Shown: in pieces, positions 1-7,601 of the stretch | Layout of the letters: each line of letters opens with the position of its first letter | Position numbering within the stretch: position 1 is the stretch's first letter | DNA from: JACCZX01 sp963824935 | GTDB taxonomy: Bacteria; Pseudomonadota; Gammaproteobacteria; Burkholderiales; Burkholderiaceae_F | Assembly (NCBI GenBank): GCA_963824935.1 | Contig: CAWGRF010000030.1 | Location: forward strand, 309,738-373,737 | Direction of reading: 5' to 3' | DNA length: 64,000 bases | Translations under genes and position numbers: made by a program | The notes under the pieces: generated by a model | The model's input: only the letters and a program-made list of their open reading frames with translations | Told to the model about the DNA's origin: nothing | Database searches by the model: none

Positions 1-171
1 ACGCGCTGCCGGAACTGCTCGAGTCGGTTGAGGGTGCGGCGCAGCTGGGCCGCGCGCGGTGGGCACAGGCGCCTGTGGTGCGTGATCGGTGCCGACAAAT
101 TCTCGTGCAAGTTCGGTTGGAATGGACGCCAGAACGGCGGCGGGCTTGGTCGGTGCTTTCGGAAGTGGCAT
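1..171 (-). CDS. PhoH-like family protein, N-terminal fragment cut by the window edge
   Basis: An open frame runs off the left edge from an ATG at 171 and begins MPLPKAPTKPAAVLASIP. This resembles the low-complexity start of betaproteobacterial PIN-PhoH ATPases. PhoH commonly lies directly downstream of bcp in this order, and here it follows bcp by 42 bases on the same strand. Only about 57 residues are visible and they are Pro/Ala-rich. No PIN or P-loop motif falls inside the window, so the call rests on the N-terminal pattern and the neighbourhood. The frame could be something else. Confidence 0.45.
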   Translation of the reverse strand, partial: MPLPKAPTKPAAVLASIPTELAREFVGTDHAPQAPVPTARGPAAPHPQPTRAVPAAR

Positions 172-213
172 CAGCGGTGCAGTTGACTCATCAGGGGTAC
201 GTCGAAATGGAAA

Positions 214-687
214 TCATGCAAGCGACTGCGCGAAGGCAAGAACCTGGTCGACATGGTTCGGCACTTTCACGCCGCGCCATTCTTTGCGCAGCTTGCCGGC
301 ACCGTCGATCACGAAAGTGCTGCGTTCGACGCCGCGTACTTGCCTACCGTACATGTTCTTCATTTTCATAACGCCAAAGAGCTCGCACAGTTGTTCATCT
401 GGATCGGAGATCAGCTGGAACGGAAACTTCATCTTCGCCTTGAAGCTCTCGTGCGACTTCAAGCTGTCGCGCGAGATGCCCGCTACGACGGCGTTTGCCT
501 TCGCAAACTTCGGGTTGGCGACGGCAAAGTCCGCCCCTTCTGTGGTGCAGCCCGGCGTGTTGTCCTTTGGATAAAAATAGAGCACCACAGTACTGCCGCG
601 CTGCTTCGACAATGTGAACTGACCGTCGGTCGATGCAGCGCTGAAATCAGGTACCTTGGCGTTAAGCGCGACGGTCATCGGTTCCAA
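214..687 (-). CDS. bcp: Thioredoxin-dependent peroxiredoxin, Bcp/PrxQ type
   Basis: This is a 157-residue cytosolic thiol peroxidase that would reduce hydrogen peroxide and organic peroxides using thioredoxin. The peroxidatic site is visible as YFYPKDNTPGCTTEG, with the catalytic Cys in GCTTE. The typical N-terminus (KVPDFSAASTDG) and the C-terminal ERSTFVIDGAGK segment are both present. No second Cys follows five residues after the first as in E. coli Bcp, and the remaining Cys (EQLCELFG) is further along. A start at 678 (MTVALNAK) would match most homologues better than 687. The gene overlaps the end of the upstream Mth938-like gene by 26 bases, suggesting one transcript. Confidence 0.9.
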   Translation of the reverse strand: MEPMTVALNAKVPDFSAASTDGQFTLSKQRGSTVVLYFYPKDNTPGCTTEGADFAVANPKFAKANAVVAGISRDSLKSHESFKAKMKFPFQLISDPDEQLCELFGVMKMKNMYGRQVRGVERSTFVIDGAGKLRKEWRGVKVPNHVDQVLAFAQSLA

Positions 688-1048
688 CGAGCAGGGCGGC
701 AGCGACCCTGCGGCTCTCGGCCATCAAGATGTTGTAAGTGCGACAGGCTGCCTGCGTGTCCATGATCTCGAGGCCGATGCGGGCCTGGGTCAGTGGATGC
801 GTCAGGCGCGGGTGTGGAAAACGTTGGCGCGCACCGGTGCCCAGTAGCACGACCTCGGTCCGTAGATCGCGCAATCGCTCGAAGTCGCCGGCCTGGAGGC
901 TCTCGAAGTCCGCCACTGGCCACGGCTCAACCTGATCGGGCGTCACGATCAAGTTGCTGGTGTGACGAACCTTGTTGATTTCGACGAAACCCGGACCGTA
1001 GGCAGTGACGGTGTTGTGCGCGGTCGGCGTATCAGCGTGCAGCTTCAA
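662..1048 (-). CDS. Mth938-like domain protein (DUF498 / Xcc1710 family)
   Basis: A 128-residue single-domain protein of the DUF498 (Mth938-like) family, related to mitochondrial NDUFAF3. Family features visible are the opening ITAYGPGFVEINKVRH-like segment, seen here as VTAYGPGFVEIN, the central EVVLLGTGARQRFP motif and the closing NILMAESRRVAAAL helix. The bacterial function is not settled; the fold has been linked to assembly roles by the eukaryotic homologue only. It lies divergent from alaC and overlaps bcp downstream. The pairing with bcp and a PhoH gene is a recurrent betaproteobacterial arrangement as I remember it. Confidence 0.8.
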   Translation of the reverse strand: MKLHADTPTAHNTVTAYGPGFVEINKVRHTSNLIVTPDQVEPWPVADFESLQAGDFERLRDLRTEVVLLGTGARQRFPHPRLTHPLTQARIGLEIMDTQAACRTYNILMAESRRVAAALLVGTDDRRA

Positions 1049-1153
1049 GTCGCTCGAAAGCTCCTGTGGAAATTTCGCCTGCAGTGTTCGAGTACATTAT
1101 AGGCACGCATTTTGGCGCTTCGGCGTCAGGCGCCCCACAGCACGACATTGATC

Positions 1154-2362
1154 ATGGTCGAGTTTTCTCGCATCAAGCGTTTGCCACCGTACGTCTTCAA
1201 CATCACCGGTGAGTTGAAGATGGCCGCGCGCAGGCGCGGGGAAGACATTATCGACATGAGCATGGGCAACCCGGACGGTCCGACCCCGCGCCATATCGTC
1301 GACAAGCTTACGGAAGCAGTGCAACGGCAGGACACACACGGTTATTCGGTGTCACGTGGGATTCCGCGGCTGCGGCGCGCGATCGCCACTTGGTACAAGG
1401 CGCGCTACGACGTGGAGCTCGATCCGGAGAGCGAAGCGATCGTCACGATCGGCTCCAAGGAGGGCTTGGCGCATCTGATGCTCGCCACGTTGGATCGCGG
1501 CGATACGGTGCTGGTGCCGAACCCGAGTTATCCGATTCACATCTACGGCGCGATCATCGCCGGCGCCGACATCCGCTCGGTGCGCATCGATGGCCGCGTA
1601 GATTTCTTCACCGAATTGGAGCGCGCGATCCGCGAATCCTTGCCGAAGCCGAGGATGATGATTCTCGGCTTCCCGAGCAATCCGACCGCGCAGTGCGTGG
1701 AGCTCGCTTTCTTTCATCACGTGATCCAACTGGCGAAGCAGTACGGCATCTACGTCGTGCACGACCTCGCGTACGCGGACATCACGTTCGACGACGCGTA
1801 CCCGAATCATCGCGCACCGTCGATCATGCAGGTGCCGGGCGCGCGCGACGTCGCTGTCGAGTTCTTCACGATGAGTAAGAGCTACAACATGGCGGGCTGG
1901 CGCGTCGGCTTCATGGTCGGCAACAAGGACCTCGTCTCTGCGCTGTCGCGCATCAAGAGCTACCACGATTACGGCGCATTCACTCCTATCCAGGTCGCGT
2001 CGATCGCTGCACTCGAGGGCCCGCAGGAATGCGTCGATAACATCCGCCGCGAATATCAGCGGCGCCGTGACGTGCTGGTGCGGGGACTGCACGAGGCAGG
2101 CTGGATGGTCGAAGTGCCGAAGGCGTCGATGTACGTGTGGGCCGAGATTCCGCCCCCGTACCAGGCGATGGGCTCGCTCGAGTTTGCGAAGAAGGTGCTG
2201 AGCGACGCGAAGGTGGCCGTGTCTCCCGGCATCGGCTTCGGCGACTACGGCGATTCGCACGTGCGATTCGCGCTGATCGAGAACGAGCACCGGATTCGGC
2301 AGGCAGTGCGCGGAATCAAGGAGATGTTCAAAGGAGTCCCGCTGCGAAAGGCCGCAGCGTGA
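1154..2362 (+). CDS. alaC: Alanine-forming PLP aminotransferase (AlaC-like)
   Basis: A 402-residue fold-type I aminotransferase, predicted to convert pyruvate and glutamate to alanine and 2-oxoglutarate. The PLP-binding lysine sits in TMSKSYNMAGWRVGF. The NPDGPTPRHIVDKL start, the SYPIHIYGAI segment and the HDLAYADITFDD motif fit the AlaC/YfbQ branch. I chose ATG 1154 (MVEFSRIKRLPPYVF) because homologues begin there; an upstream in-frame start at 1112 adds 14 residues unlike the family. It precedes hom and thrC on the same strand with a 43-base gap, so the three probably form an amino-acid biosynthesis operon. Confidence 0.88.
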   Translation: MVEFSRIKRLPPYVFNITGELKMAARRRGEDIIDMSMGNPDGPTPRHIVDKLTEAVQRQDTHGYSVSRGIPRLRRAIATWYKARYDVELDPESEAIVTIGSKEGLAHLMLATLDRGDTVLVPNPSYPIHIYGAIIAGADIRSVRIDGRVDFFTELERAIRESLPKPRMMILGFPSNPTAQCVELAFFHHVIQLAKQYGIYVVHDLAYADITFDDAYPNHRAPSIMQVPGARDVAVEFFTMSKSYNMAGWRVGFMVGNKDLVSALSRIKSYHDYGAFTPIQVASIAALEGPQECVDNIRREYQRRRDVLVRGLHEAGWMVEVPKASMYVWAEIPPPYQAMGSLEFAKKVLSDAKVAVSPGIGFGDYGDSHVRFALIENEHRIRQAVRGIKEMFKGVPLRKAAA

Positions 2363-2405
2363 CACTTGGCAGCGCTGGCTGCTGGCGCGTCCGGCAAGTT
2401 GATCT

Positions 2406-3716
2406 GTGAAACCAATCCAAGTCGGATTGCTCGGCCTTGGCACGGTCGGGCGGGGCACCTACGAGGTTTTGCTACGCAATCAGCAGGAGATCAAGCGCCG
2501 CGCCGGACGCGGCATTGAAATCGCGGCGATCGCGGTGCGAGATGTCGAGAAGGCGCGCGCAATCGTCGGCTCCAAGCCTCGCGTTTCTGCCACCGTCGAC
2601 GATGTCGTTCGCAATCCCGACATCGACATCGTTGTTGAGCTGATCGGAGGTTATGAGCCCGCGCGCTCGCTCGCCTTGGAAGCGATCGCGCGCGGCAAGC
2701 ACGTCGTGACCGCCAATAAGGCCCTGCTCGCGAAGCATGGCAACGAGCTGTTCGACGCGGCTCGCAACAAGGGTGTGATGCTCGCATTCGAGGCGGCGGT
2801 GGCCGGCGGCATACCGATCATCAAGGCGCTGCGCGAAGGACTGACCGCGAATCGGATCGAATGGATCGCCGGCATCATCAACGGCACCAGCAATTTCATC
2901 CTGTCGGAGATGCGCTCCAGGGGCATCACGTTCGAGACGGCGCTTAGCGAAGCGCAGCGTCTCGGCTACGCTGAAGCCGATCCGACATTCGACGTCGAAG
3001 GCATCGACGCCGCGCACAAGCTGGCGATCCTGTCATCAATTGCGTTCGGTGTGCCGATCAACGTCGAAGCTGCTTACACCGAAGGCATTACGCACCTGGC
3101 GAAGGAAGACATCAAGTACGCCGAGCAACTGGGATATCGCATCAAGCTGCTGGGCATTACTAAACGTACGACGACCGGCATCGAGCTGCGGGTTCACCCG
3201 ACGCTGGTACCGCTGCAACGATTGATTGCGAACGTCGAAGGCGCGATGAACGCGATCCTGATCAAGGGCGACGCGGTCGGCACGACTCTTTACTACGGCC
3301 AGGGCGCCGGCGCCGAACCGACCGCTTCGGCGGTCGTTGCCGATCTGGTCGATGTCACGCGCCTGCATACCGCAGACCCCGAAAACCATGTGCCGCATCT
3401 GGCGTTTCAACCGGATGCGGTCGCCGCGTTGCCATGGTTAGGCGTGGACGACACCGTCACTTCGTACTACTTCCGAATGCGAGTGGCCGATCAACCCGGC
3501 GTGCTCGCTGATATCACGCGCAATCTGGCCGACGGCCGGATATCGATCGACGCACTGTTTCAGCGCGAGCCCTCCGAGGGCGAGAATCAAACTGACATCA
3601 TCATGCTGACGCACGATGCGCTCGAACGCGATGTGAACGCGGCGATCGCCCGCATCGAAGCGCTGCCGACGGTGCTCGCGCCCGTCATTCGCGTGCGCCA
3701 GGAAGAGCTGCTGTAG
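2406..3716 (+). CDS. hom: Homoserine dehydrogenase
   Basis: A 436-residue NAD(P)-dependent oxidoreductase that reduces aspartate semialdehyde to homoserine, the branch point to threonine and methionine. The N-terminal Rossmann motif is GLGTVGRGTYEVL. The catalytic domain shows TANKALLAKHG, GIINGTSNFILSEM and GYAEADPTFDVEGIDAAHK. The C-terminal 80 residues are an ACT domain (VADQPGVLADITRNLA) that normally gives threonine feedback inhibition. It starts at GTG and lies nine bases before thrC. This is the monofunctional form, not fused to aspartokinase. Confidence 0.96.
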   Translation: MKPIQVGLLGLGTVGRGTYEVLLRNQQEIKRRAGRGIEIAAIAVRDVEKARAIVGSKPRVSATVDDVVRNPDIDIVVELIGGYEPARSLALEAIARGKHVVTANKALLAKHGNELFDAARNKGVMLAFEAAVAGGIPIIKALREGLTANRIEWIAGIINGTSNFILSEMRSRGITFETALSEAQRLGYAEADPTFDVEGIDAAHKLAILSSIAFGVPINVEAAYTEGITHLAKEDIKYAEQLGYRIKLLGITKRTTTGIELRVHPTLVPLQRLIANVEGAMNAILIKGDAVGTTLYYGQGAGAEPTASAVVADLVDVTRLHTADPENHVPHLAFQPDAVAALPWLGVDDTVTSYYFRMRVADQPGVLADITRNLADGRISIDALFQREPSEGENQTDIIMLTHDALERDVNAAIARIEALPTVLAPVIRVRQEELL

Positions 3717-3725
3717 CGAGCCGCG

Positions 3726-5162
3726 ATGCGCTACGTCTCGACGCGCGGCCGCGCGCCCGAACAACGCTTCAGCGAGATTCTGTTGTCGGGACTGGCATCC
3801 GATGGCGGCCTTTACGTGCCCGCGTCGTATCCGCAGGTCACGCCCCGCGAGCTCGATCACTGGCGATCGCTTTCGTACGCGGAACTCGCACGTGAGGTCA
3901 TCGACAAATTCGTCGACGACATCGCGCCCGCCGAACTCGCCGCGCTGACTCGCGCCACCTACACGGCCGAAACCTTCAGCTATGCGCGCGAGGGCAGCAA
4001 TGCGGACGACATCACGCCGCTGCGCTGGCTGCAGCCGGGTTTTGCCTTGCTCGAGCTTTCGGGTGGCCCGACGCTTGCGTTTAAGGATGTCGCGATGCAA
4101 CTGCTGGCAGCGCTGTTCGAGCATGTCCTCGCGCGGCGTGGTGAACGCTTGAATGTGCTGGGAGCGACGTCAGGCGACACCGGTTCGGCGGCTGAGTATG
4201 CGATGCGGGGACGTGCCGGAATCAACGTGTTCATGTTGTCGCCGCAAGGACGGATGAGTGCGTTTCAGCGCGCGCAGATGTATTCGCTTGACGATGCGAA
4301 TATCTTCAACCTGGCACTCGACGGGGTATTTGACGACTGCCAGGACGTCGTCAAGAGCATTGCGGGCGATCTTGAGTTCAGGCAGCGGTTCAGCATCGGC
4401 AGTGTCAATTCGATCAATTGGGGCAGGCTGGTGGCACAGGTCGTCTATTACTTCAAAGGCTATCTGGCCGCGACGCAATCGAGCACGCAGCGGGTGTCGT
4501 TTGCCGTTCCATCGGGCAACTTCGGCAACATTTTGTCGGGGTGGGTCGCCAAACAGATGGGCTTGCCGATCGCACGCTTGGTGCTCGCAACAAATGAGAA
4601 CGACGTACTCGACGAATTTTTTCGCACCGGCCGCTATCGGGTGCGCAGCGGCGCAGAAACGCACGCAACCAGCAGCCCGTCGATGGATATTTCGAAGGCA
4701 TCCAACTTCGAGCGATTTATTTTCGACATGGTCGACCGCGATGCCGAATTGTTGCGGGAGCTCTGGTGGGACCTCGATACGCGCAGCGAATTTCATCTGG
4801 GCGGTACACCGCTCTGGCCGGTCATCGGTTCGAGCGGGCTGGTGTCGGGCCGCAGCACCCATAGCGATAGGGTGCGCACCATCCGCAGGACTTACGAGAG
4901 GCATGGTGTCGTCGTTGACCCTCACACTGCAGATGGCATCAAGGTGGCGCTCGAGCACACCGATAGCGACGTGCCGATGATCTGCCTCGAAACGGCGTTG
5001 CCGGCGAAGTTTTCCGACATCGTCGTTGAAGCGATCGGTCACGAACCCCCGCGGCCCGCGGCGTATGTCGGACTCGAGTCGCGGCCGCAGCGATTCGATC
5101 AGATGCCTGCAGAAGCTGAGCGGGTCAAGCATTTCATCGCACAGCGCGCTGGTCCACGGTGA
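3726..5162 (+). CDS. thrC: Threonine synthase
   Basis: A 478-residue PLP enzyme converting O-phosphohomoserine to threonine, the step after homoserine phosphorylation. The opening RYVSTRGRAPEQRFSEIL is typical of the longer proteobacterial type. The PLP lysine is in GGPTLAFKDVAMQL, and GATSGDTGSAAEYAMRG plus SVNSINWGRLVAQ form the phosphate-binding and active-site loops. Neither thrB nor a fused kinase is present nearby. It is coupled to hom upstream and overlaps mobB downstream by four bases (GTGA), linking amino-acid and molybdenum cofactor genes in one run. Confidence 0.96.
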   Translation: MRYVSTRGRAPEQRFSEILLSGLASDGGLYVPASYPQVTPRELDHWRSLSYAELAREVIDKFVDDIAPAELAALTRATYTAETFSYAREGSNADDITPLRWLQPGFALLELSGGPTLAFKDVAMQLLAALFEHVLARRGERLNVLGATSGDTGSAAEYAMRGRAGINVFMLSPQGRMSAFQRAQMYSLDDANIFNLALDGVFDDCQDVVKSIAGDLEFRQRFSIGSVNSINWGRLVAQVVYYFKGYLAATQSSTQRVSFAVPSGNFGNILSGWVAKQMGLPIARLVLATNENDVLDEFFRTGRYRVRSGAETHATSSPSMDISKASNFERFIFDMVDRDAELLRELWWDLDTRSEFHLGGTPLWPVIGSSGLVSGRSTHSDRVRTIRRTYERHGVVVDPHTADGIKVALEHTDSDVPMICLETALPAKFSDIVVEAIGHEPPRPAAYVGLESRPQRFDQMPAEAERVKHFIAQRAGPR

Positions 5163-5674
5163 AGGCCATCGGCTTCATCGGCTATTCGAACAGCGGCAAG
5201 ACGACGCTGATCGAGAAGCTAATCCCGATCTTTCGCAAGCACGGACTGCTCGTATCGGCGATCAAGAACGCGCATCACGGGTTCGACATGGATCGGCCGG
5301 GCAAGGATTCCTATCGTTATCGAGACGCTGGCGCCCAACAGGTATTGATCGCCACCGCTACGCGCTGGGCGCTGTTGAGCGAAACGCCGCAGCGCGCCGC
5401 CACCCTCGAGGAATTGCTAAGTGAGCTCGCGCCGTGCGACCTGGTGATCGTCGAAGGTTTCAAGAGCGAGGGGCGGATTCCGCGCATCGAAGTAAGGCGC
5501 GCCCAGGGAAGTGCAGCCCCGGAACCGCCGATTTTTCCGCATGATTCGAATGTCATTGCGCTTGCCGCTGACCATGCCGTCGACACGACTTTGCCGGTGC
5601 TCGACCTGAACGACCCCGATAAAATAGCGGCGTTCATTCTGTTGACCCTGCAACTGCCGGCGCCGCGCGTCTGA
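5159..5674 (+). CDS. mobB: Molybdopterin-guanine dinucleotide biosynthesis adapter protein MobB
   Basis: A 171-residue P-loop GTPase that assists MobA in attaching GMP to molybdopterin. The P-loop is GYSNSGKTTLIEKL at residues 6-19. DRPGKDSYRYRDAGAQQVLIAT and the acidic VIVEGFKSEGRIPRIEVRR segment are family hallmarks. The GTG start overlaps the thrC stop (GTGA). moeA follows five bases after the stop. It heads a four-gene Moco cluster; its usual partner mobA lies 22 kb away next to moaA. Confidence 0.93.
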   Translation: MKAIGFIGYSNSGKTTLIEKLIPIFRKHGLLVSAIKNAHHGFDMDRPGKDSYRYRDAGAQQVLIATATRWALLSETPQRAATLEELLSELAPCDLVIVEGFKSEGRIPRIEVRRAQGSAAPEPPIFPHDSNVIALAADHAVDTTLPVLDLNDPDKIAAFILLTLQLPAPRV

Positions 5675-5678
5675 TCCT

Positions 5679-6875
5679 TTGCTTTCCGTCGAACAAGCGC
5701 TCGAAACACTTCTGGCGGCTGCGCAGCGCGTGGCTGACGTTGAGTCGGTAGCGACGATGCACGCTGCTGGTCGCGTGCTGGCGACCGAGGTGGTGTCGTC
5801 GCTCGATGTGCCGCCGCTCGACAATTCGCAGATGGACGGCTACGCGATCCGCACCGTCGATGTGCCGGCAGTGCCGGCCATGTTGCGCATCAGCCAGCGC
5901 ATCGCGGCCGGGCACGTAGGCACTGCGCTCGAACCCGGAACAGCGGCGCGCATTTTCACCGGTGCACCGATACCGGCCGGCGCCGATGCCGTCATCATGC
6001 AGGAGAAGTGCGACGCGGACGGCGACAAGGTCACGTTGCGTGAACGACCGGCGCCGGGTGACGCAATTCGCTATGCCGGCATCGACATCAAACGTGGCGA
6101 GGTTGTTCTGGCGCCGGGTGTTCGCCTGCGGCCGTCGCACTGCGCGCTTGCCGCATCGGTCGGCGCGGCGCAGTTGACCGTCTATCGCCGCTTGCGTGTG
6201 GCAACCTTTTTCACCGGCGATGAGTTGGTGATGCCAGGGGAGCCGCTGCCGGCGGGAAGCATCTACAACTCGAATCGCTTCATGCTGCGCGGGCTGGTGG
6301 AAGCCCTCGGCTGTGAAGTACTCGACCTGGGCATCGTTCCGGATGATCTGCAAAGCACGCGCGATGCGTTCGCAAGCGCGTCCGCGGGTGCCGATCTGAT
6401 CATCACCTCTGGCGGCGTCTCCGTGGGCGAGGAAGACCACGTAAAGGCCGCGGTGCAGGCCGAGGGCACGCTCGATCTGTGGCAGATCGCGATGAAGCCC
6501 GGCAAGCCGCTCGCATTCGGCCAGGTGCGCGGGGTGCCTTTTATCGGCTTGCCGGGCAATCCGGTTTCGAGCTTCGTCACGTTCGTGCTGTTCGCGCGGC
6601 CGTTCATACTGCGGCGTCAGGGCGTCGCGGAAGCGTCAACGCGCGCCCGCGTGCGAACACTGCGCGCTGATTTCGACATGCCCGGCACCGATCGCCGCCG
6701 TGCGTTTTTGCGTGCCAGGGTCAACGGCTCCGAGGGTCTCGAACTGTTTCCCAACCAGAACTCCGCCGTGTTGACGTCGGTCGTGTGGGCCGACGGATTG
6801 ATCGACAATCCAGCGGGCAATGCGATTCACCGAGGAGACATGGTGCGTTTTCTGCCGTTTGCGGAGTTGGCGTGA
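5679..6875 (+). CDS. moeA: Molybdopterin molybdenumtransferase MoeA
   Basis: A 398-residue enzyme that inserts molybdate into adenylylated molybdopterin. Visible landmarks are PPLDNSQMDGYAIRT near residue 50, the GAPIPAGADAVIMQE loop, FFTGDELVMPGEPLPAGSIYNSN, and the MogA-like core IITSGGVSVGEEDH followed by MKPGKPLAFG and GLPGNPVSSFV. The C-terminal domain (RRAFLRARV to RGDMVRFLPF) is complete. The best start is TTG at 5679, directly after the mobB stop; no better ATG is seen. Its stop overlaps the moaD ATG (TGATG). Confidence 0.95.
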   Translation: MLSVEQALETLLAAAQRVADVESVATMHAAGRVLATEVVSSLDVPPLDNSQMDGYAIRTVDVPAVPAMLRISQRIAAGHVGTALEPGTAARIFTGAPIPAGADAVIMQEKCDADGDKVTLRERPAPGDAIRYAGIDIKRGEVVLAPGVRLRPSHCALAASVGAAQLTVYRRLRVATFFTGDELVMPGEPLPAGSIYNSNRFMLRGLVEALGCEVLDLGIVPDDLQSTRDAFASASAGADLIITSGGVSVGEEDHVKAAVQAEGTLDLWQIAMKPGKPLAFGQVRGVPFIGLPGNPVSSFVTFVLFARPFILRRQGVAEASTRARVRTLRADFDMPGTDRRRAFLRARVNGSEGLELFPNQNSAVLTSVVWADGLIDNPAGNAIHRGDMVRFLPFAELA

Positions 6876-7132
6876 TGAAGCTGCGGGTGCTTTACTTTGC
6901 GGCACTGCGCGAGCGCGTCGGCCGCTCGGAAGAGACGCTTGACGTTCCACAGCAGGTCAACACCGTCGCCCAGTTGCGCGCGTGGTTGTCGCAGCGGGGA
7001 GAGCCCTGGACTGCCGCCTTGGCCGGCAACAACCGCATTCGTGCCGCGGTCGATCAGGCCATGGTCGACGATCAGCACGCGCTGCGCGAGGGCGCGGAAG
7101 TCGCGTTCTTTCCTCCGGTAACGGGCGGATAA
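6875..7132 (+). CDS. moaD: Molybdopterin synthase sulfur carrier subunit MoaD
   Basis: An 85-residue ubiquitin-like protein that carries sulfur as a C-terminal thiocarboxylate for molybdopterin synthase. The start MKLRVLYFAALRERVG and the end FFPPVTGG with its essential Gly-Gly are both intact. The ATG overlaps the moeA stop codon. A longer in-frame extension to 6785 lies inside moeA and is not credible. moaE begins immediately after the stop, so the two subunits should be made together. Confidence 0.95.
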   Translation: MKLRVLYFAALRERVGRSEETLDVPQQVNTVAQLRAWLSQRGEPWTAALAGNNRIRAAVDQAMVDDQHALREGAEVAFFPPVTGG

Positions 7133-7582
7133 ATGAGCGTTCGCGTGCAGCGGGAAGACTTTGATGTCGGAGCGGAGATCGCGCGCGCGCGTGCCGCCAA
7201 TCCGAAAATCGGTGCAGTCGCGAGTTTCATCGGGGTTGTGCGCGACTTGAACGAAGGTGCGACGGTCGGTTCAATCACGCTTGAGCACTATCCGGGCATG
7301 ACCGAAAAGTCGCTGGCGGCAATTGCCGAGCAGGCGAGAGCGCGCTGGAATCTGTACGACGTCCTGATCGTTCATCGTGTCGGCACACTCGCGCCCACCG
7401 ATCAGATCGTGCTGGTCGTGGCAACGAGTTCGCACCGCGGCGACGCATTCGCAGCCTGCCAGTTCGTGATGGACTACCTCAAGACCGACGCCCCGTTCTG
7501 GAAGAAGGAAGCCACGGCAGACGGCACACGTTGGGTCGATGCGCGCGACAGCGACGAGTTGGCGCGCGAACGCTGGAAGTAG
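7133..7582 (+). CDS. moaE: Molybdopterin synthase catalytic subunit MoaE
   Basis: A 149-residue catalytic subunit that, with MoaD, converts cyclic pyranopterin monophosphate to molybdopterin. Motifs seen are GAVASFIGVVRD, LEHYPGMTEKSLAAI, HRVGTLAPTDQIVLV and SSHRGDAFAACQFVMDYLKTDAPFWKKE, here quoted in pieces: SSHRGDAFAACQ and DAPFWKKE with the catalytic Lys pair. It follows moaD with no gap. It ends 19 bases before the convergent tamB stop; I see no clear hairpin between them. Confidence 0.95.
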   Translation: MSVRVQREDFDVGAEIARARAANPKIGAVASFIGVVRDLNEGATVGSITLEHYPGMTEKSLAAIAEQARARWNLYDVLIVHRVGTLAPTDQIVLVVATSSHRGDAFAACQFVMDYLKTDAPFWKKEATADGTRWVDARDSDELARERWK

Positions 7583-7601
7583 CTCTTAGGCGTCCGTCGA
7601 T

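Noticed and set aside
1352..2458. A 368-codon minus-strand frame opposite alaC
   Set aside because: Antisense shadow of a conserved gene, with no recognisable domain and no ribosome site.
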